DNA of 9,923 nt from assembly GCF_934424005.1 (NCBI RefSeq), contig NZ_CAKRXI010000060.1:1-9923 (forward strand). The letters run 5' to 3'. The notes under the pieces were generated by a model that worked only from the letters and a program-made list of their open reading frames with translations, did no database searches and had not been told where the DNA came from. Of this stretch, positions 7,226-9,923 are shown piece after piece (position 1 is the first letter of the stretch; each line of letters opens with the position of its first letter). Source of the stretch: an uncultured Blautia sp. (GTDB lineage Bacteria; Bacillota; Clostridia; Lachnospirales; Lachnospiraceae). Both the position numbers and the translations under genes were made by a program.

Positions 7226-8117
7226 GTGTATCACCTACTTTCAAGTTGATAAATGCAAGTACAGCTACCATGATAAATATGATAAATGACATTGCTGATG
7301 CATATCCAAAGTTCGGTACGTTAATAAAGCATGTGTTATAAATATAGTGGGACATTGTGATTGTGGAGTTTGCCGGTCCACCTTTTGTCAGGTTGACAGA
7401 CTCATCGAACAACTGCAGTGTACCATTAATTGACATGATAAATGTCATGATAATTGTCGGTTTCAGAAGTGGAACGGTAATCTTCCAGAATGTTTTCCAA
7501 CCGTTCGCACCATCGATCTTGGCTGCTTCATATACAGAGTATTCAATATTCTGAAGTCCTGCCAGATAGAATACCATGTTATATCCTGTCCATCTCCAGA
7601 TCAGTGCAATGATGATAACGATCTTGGCACTGGTTGAATTACCCAGGAAGTTATAACCGGTCGATAGAATTCCAAGTTTGATCAGAATACTGTTGATCAG
7701 TCCGTCTGTAGCAAACATGGAACGGAAAATCAAGGAATAAGAAACCAGAGATGTTGCACATGGAAGGAATACACATGTACGGAAAAATCCTCTGAATTTC
7801 AGGTCTTTGTTATTCAGAAGCTGTGCCAGAAGAATTGCCAGCACCAGCATGATCGGTACCTGAATGATCAGATACAGGAAAGTATTTACAATAGACTGCT
7901 GGAATACTTTATCTGCCAGAATACGTTTATAGTTACTGAAAATTGGTTCTGCAAATCTCATATTTGCGCCGGCGCCTGTCTGCAGAGAGATGATAAACGC
8001 GCGGATCATCGGATAAAAACTCATAACTGCGATCATGATCGATGCAGGTGCAAGGAAAAGCCAGCCCGCAGCTCTCTGTTTCGCAACCAGAGACATGCCT
8101 TTTTTCTTGGAATTCAC
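7218..8117 (-). CDS. Sugar ABC transporter permease, MalF-like (CUT1 family)
   Basis: The first membrane subunit of the importer, pairing with the MalG-like protein downstream. It is 299 residues long with about six membrane segments; the first lies around residues 19-42 (WLFLAPASIMIAVMSFYPMI). The EAA loop is YEAAKIDGANGWKTFWKIT (about 196-214), followed by the usual VPLLKP. The short N-terminus without the extra helices of E. coli MalF is normal in Firmicutes. The frame is open from a TTG at 8135, but the GTG at 8117 is preferred. The purine-rich AAAGGGGGAG (8132-8123) lies 5 nt before it and would be coding if the TTG were used. A 110-bp spacer with a strong hairpin separates it from the binding-protein gene upstream. 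Confidence 0.94.
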   Translation of the reverse strand: MNSKKKGMSLVAKQRAAGWLFLAPASIMIAVMSFYPMIRAFIISLQTGAGANMRFAEPIFSNYKRILADKVFQQSIVNTFLYLIIQVPIMLVLAILLAQLLNNKDLKFRGFFRTCVFLPCATSLVSYSLIFRSMFATDGLINSILIKLGILSTGYNFLGNSTSAKIVIIIALIWRWTGYNMVFYLAGLQNIEYSVYEAAKIDGANGWKTFWKITVPLLKPTIIMTFIMSINGTLQLFDESVNLTKGGPANSTITMSHYIYNTCFINVPNFGYASAMSFIIFIMVAVLAFINLKVGDTRD

Positions 8118-8152
8118 AGGAACTCCCCCTTTCAAAACTTCAACGTAAGACA

Positions 8153-8173
8153 GGGGACTGCAAGCAGTCCCCC
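8153..8173 (-). promoter_or_regulatory. Stable intercistronic hairpin between binding-protein and permease genes
   Basis: On the minus strand GGGGACTG and CAGTCCCC form a perfect 8-bp GC-rich stem around the tetraloop CTTG. It lies about 55 nt after the stop of the binding-protein gene and about 35 nt before the MalF-like start. No T-run follows, so it is not a standard terminator. In maltose-type operons such hairpins protect the upstream mRNA from 3' decay and lower downstream expression, giving excess binding protein over permease; that role here is an inference. Confidence 0.65.
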
Positions 8174-8227
8174 GCGCTCACTTTACTTACTACTTAGTTC
8201 GATTTCACTTAAGGATTCAGAACCAGA

Positions 8228-9517
8228 TTACTCTGTCATCTTGAATGCAAGTGTATCCTGTGCTTCCTGAAGAGCATCTTCTACAGATGTACCATTTACG
8301 ATATTAACAACTGCTGTGTTGACACATTCTCTTGCTTCATAGTGATACGGTGTTTTTGTGAACTCCGGAATATGAGAAGAGTATTCTACAATTGTTGAGA
8401 AGATTGACTGTCCGTTGAAGAATTCGTTTGGCTCATTGTAAACTTCAGATTCGCCAGCCGGCAGATAGCAGGAGATTGCACCTGATACCGGAAGGATTGC
8501 ATCATAGAAGTCTGTGCTGGAACCAAATGTGCTTGCAAGGAAATCTTCTGCAAGTTCTACATTTTTGCAGTTGGATGTAATGTACCAGGAAGATCCACCG
8601 TTGTTAGCATAGTTTGTAGCTGTGTCAACGTCATCAACCTTAGGCATTGTTGTGATTTCCCAGAGACCTTTCTGGTCTTCTGTAGCCATCAGAGTAGCTG
8701 TGATCCAGTTACCATTTACGATACCGGCTGCTTCGCCGCCTGTGATTGTTGCGATGTATTCATCCCAGTTGTTTACAAGTTTAACAACATCATTTTTAAC
8801 GAGGTCTACATAAAGGTTGATGCATTTTTCAGCAACGTCGTTTCCAACGATGTAAGCTTCGCCGTCTTCATTTACGAAGTTAGCTCCACAGGACTGCATC
8901 ATCATCATCAGAGTATCGCCGCCTGTAGCTTCGCTTGTAAGAAGGTATTTACCTGTTTTTTCATGAAGGTCTTTACCGATTTCCATGAATTTGGACCATG
9001 TGATGTCTGTCAGATCATCCAGTGTATATCCAGCTTCTTCAAGGATGTCTGTACGATAGCATGCAATAACAGCACCATTATCAAACGGAACACCATAATG
9101 TGTGTCATCTACCATGGAGTAGGACTGTTTCAGTTTTCCGAAATCATCCCAGTTGATATCCATATCTTTCAGATCTGTGAAAGCGTCCGGGTAGCTCTTC
9201 AGATATTTCTGATAGCTGTTGTCCTGCATCAGAACAATGTCCGGAAGTGTGCTGTAGTCACCAGCGTTAGCTGCTGTTGTAAGTTTTGTCTGGCAGTCAT
9301 CAGAAGATGTTTCGATAATATCTACTGAGAATCCTTCGTGATCTTTTGCGTACTGCTCACCAGCCATCTGCATAGATTTGATATTAAAGTTCTGGTCCCA
9401 TGCCCATACAGTTAATGTATTGTCATCTCCGGAATCAGCAGAAACAACTGTAGCTGTTCCTGCGAAAGACGCTGCCATAACGCCTGTCAGTAATACTGCA
9501 AGTAATTTTTTCTTCAT
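8228..9517 (-). CDS. Extracellular sugar-binding protein of an ABC importer (SBP family 1)
   Basis: A 429-residue solute-binding protein that would capture the sugar outside the membrane and pass it to the two permeases. The N-terminus is a signal peptide: basic MKKK, a hydrophobic stretch LLAVLLTGVMAASFAG, and a likely signal peptidase I site VSA|DSG after residue 27. The mature part begins NTLTVWAWDQNFN, the usual opening of CUT1 binding proteins, and carries family-like segments such as PDIVLMQD and YGVPFDNGAVIACYRTDILEEAG. Unusually for a Gram-positive binding protein there is no lipobox cysteine; T21 stands where AGC would be expected. ATG 9517 has AAAGGAGG 8 nt upstream. It is the first gene of the importer operon, under its own promoter near 9573-9581. 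Linkage to two beta-galactosidases suggests lactose or galacto-oligosaccharides as ligand, but the ligand cannot be read from the sequence. Confidence 0.94.
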   Translation of the reverse strand: MKKKLLAVLLTGVMAASFAGTATVVSADSGDDNTLTVWAWDQNFNIKSMQMAGEQYAKDHEGFSVDIIETSSDDCQTKLTTAANAGDYSTLPDIVLMQDNSYQKYLKSYPDAFTDLKDMDINWDDFGKLKQSYSMVDDTHYGVPFDNGAVIACYRTDILEEAGYTLDDLTDITWSKFMEIGKDLHEKTGKYLLTSEATGGDTLMMMMQSCGANFVNEDGEAYIVGNDVAEKCINLYVDLVKNDVVKLVNNWDEYIATITGGEAAGIVNGNWITATLMATEDQKGLWEITTMPKVDDVDTATNYANNGGSSWYITSNCKNVELAEDFLASTFGSSTDFYDAILPVSGAISCYLPAGESEVYNEPNEFFNGQSIFSTIVEYSSHIPEFTKTPYHYEARECVNTAVVNIVNGTSVEDALQEAQDTLAFKMTE

Positions 9518-9572
9518 GAATGTATCCTCCTTTTATTAAGCGTATTCTCTTTTCCGAATTGCTTATGAGCCA

Positions 9573-9581
9573 ATTATAGCA
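9573..9581 (-). promoter_or_regulatory. Extended -10 promoter of the importer operon
   Basis: On the minus strand the sequence is TGCTATAAT, a perfect extended -10 box. Transcription would start near 9566 and leave a leader of about 50 nt before the binding-protein ATG. No TTGACA-like -35 is visible 16-18 bp upstream. An A6 tract lies in the spacer, as an A5 tract does at the lacZ promoter. The missing -35 fits activation by a regulator bound upstream. Confidence 0.6.
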
Positions 9582-9601
9582 TCCCGTTTTTTGATATAGT
9601 T

Positions 9602-9652
9602 TGCATAACCGCACATATAATGTGCATTTTCAACCATTTTATCTATTTTGCA
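9602..9652. promoter_or_regulatory. Palindrome and TGCAT repeats upstream of the importer promoter, candidate regulator sites
   Basis: GCACAT-ATA-ATGTGC (9611-9625) is a perfect 6-bp-arm palindrome about 30 bp upstream of the -10 box. It is embedded in a series TGCAT (9602-9606), TGCAT (9623-9627) and TGCA (9649-9652), each followed within a few bases by AAC or AACC. The first two lie 21 bp apart, two helical turns on the same face, an arrangement AraC-family dimers use. Binding by the AraC protein of this locus is an inference; no matching copy is obvious at the lacZ promoter. Confidence 0.35.
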
Positions 9653-9669
9653 CTATGAACAGCCTTTAG

Positions 9670-9735
9670 TTTTGTATTTTTTGTTTGTTTTTCGCATTTT
9701 GTCGTTTTTATTCATATCATTTTAATGAAAAAAAT
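9670..9735. other. AT-rich, T-tract region between upstream terminator and importer promoter
   Basis: Runs of four to six T occur about every 8-10 bp between 9670 and 9710, followed by a TCATT-TT-AATGA palindrome (9717-9728). Repeated phased A/T tracts bend DNA and are common upstream of activator-dependent promoters. No open frame or RNA gene is seen. With the promoter and repeats this accounts for the non-coding stretch 9518-9735. Confidence 0.3.
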
Positions 9736-9781
9736 CCTCTCTTTTCGACATTCTGTACACTTTCCTTGTCGACAAGAGAGG
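9728..9781 (-). terminator. Intrinsic terminator of the gene entering from the right edge
   Basis: On the minus strand CCTCTCTT and AAGAGAGG form an 8-bp stem, continued after a 2-nt internal loop by CGACA paired with TGTCG, and followed by a run of seven T (plus-strand A-run 9728-9734). It lies about 65 bp after the stop codon of the partial gene at 9848. It separates that gene from the importer operon, which therefore depends on its own promoter. Confidence 0.8.
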
Positions 9782-9847
9782 CCTTTGTTCTTATTTCATA
9801 AATTTTTTATTCATTTTTTGTACACATTTCACAGAATTTCGACGTTT

Positions 9848-9922
9848 TTATGCAAAATAGACTTTTTCCGGATGCTGTGCCTTTATCATGTGCAGCATCT
9901 CCTCTGTGAGATCAAGAAGCAG
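9848..9922 (-). CDS. 3' end of an unidentified gene, cut by the window edge
   Basis: A minus-strand frame is open from the window edge to TAA at 9848-9850, giving 24 residues that end in MIKAQHPEKVYFA. The fragment looks like a soluble, helical C-terminus with ordinary composition. A strong terminator follows at 9728-9781 in the matching direction, which supports a real gene. I do not recognise the family from so short a piece. It points the same way as the importer operon but is separated from it by about 330 bp, a terminator and a promoter, so it need not belong to the sugar pathway. Confidence 0.6.
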   Translation of the reverse strand: MLLDLTEEMLHMIKAQHPEKVYFA

Positions 9923-9923
9923 T

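Noticed and set aside
8890..8915. Repeated CATCATCATCATCAG as a microsatellite-like tract in the binding-protein gene
   Set aside because: It simply encodes a short methionine run in frame; four repeats are too few to suggest phase variation.
9765..9776. Twelve-base palindrome CTTGTCGACAAG
   Set aside because: It overlaps the 3' side of the terminator hairpin, whose pairing explains most of it, and no separate role is indicated.
9754..9825. TGTACAC repeated at 9754-9760 and 9819-9825, possible regulator site
   Set aside because: Only seven bases are shared, one copy lies in the loop of a terminator, and no promoter needs it; chance is sufficient.
1..9923. CRISPR array, insertion sequence, tRNA or rRNA gene, phage or defence genes
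   Set aside because: I looked for regularly spaced repeats, transposase-like proteins with terminal repeats and structured RNA signatures and found none; the genes present form a conventional sugar-utilisation locus.

Overview
The window is a carbohydrate-utilisation locus, most likely for lactose or galacto-oligosaccharides, from a low-to-mid GC Gram-positive bacterium. Strong AGGAGG-type ribosome binding sites, consensus TATAAT boxes, intrinsic terminators, a CUT1 sugar importer without its own ATPase, and the look of the GH2 and GH42 enzymes fit a gut Clostridia such as Lachnospiraceae. That placement is an inference from protein style, not a database result.

Layout from left to right. 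Positions 1-273 hold no recognisable gene, but contain a plus-strand promoter-like box, a Shine-Dalgarno-like site, short open frames and a strong bidirectional terminator. Positions 274-5354 (minus strand) are a two-gene operon: a GH2 LacZ-type beta-galactosidase followed, 11 bp later, by a GH42 beta-galactosidase. An AraC-family regulator (5458-6270, plus strand) is divergent from lacZ. The two promoters overlap so closely that each -10 box lies where the other's -35 should be. A large nested hairpin at about 6296-6368 separates araC from the convergent importer operon. That operon (9517 to 6398, minus strand) encodes a solute-binding protein, a MalF-like permease and a MalG-like permease. 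A hairpin between the binding-protein and permease genes probably sets their stoichiometry. Upstream of the binding-protein gene is a long AT-rich control region with palindromes and TGCAT repeats, then the terminator and last 24 codons of an unidentified minus-strand gene that runs off the right edge.

Working model: the binding protein captures a beta-galactoside outside the cell and the two permeases import it. They are probably powered by a shared MsmX/MalK-type ATPase encoded elsewhere. The sugar is cleaved in the cytoplasm by the two unrelated beta-galactosidases, neither of which has a signal peptide. The AraC protein, with an N-terminal cupin-type sensor domain, is the obvious candidate activator of both operons: each has a good -10 box but no recognisable -35.

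I see no CRISPR array, insertion sequence, tRNA, rRNA, phage gene or defence system. The locus is of a familiar type. The points that deserve a second look are the binding protein without a lipobox, the overlapping divergent promoters, the structured intergenic elements and the small transcription unit at the left edge.
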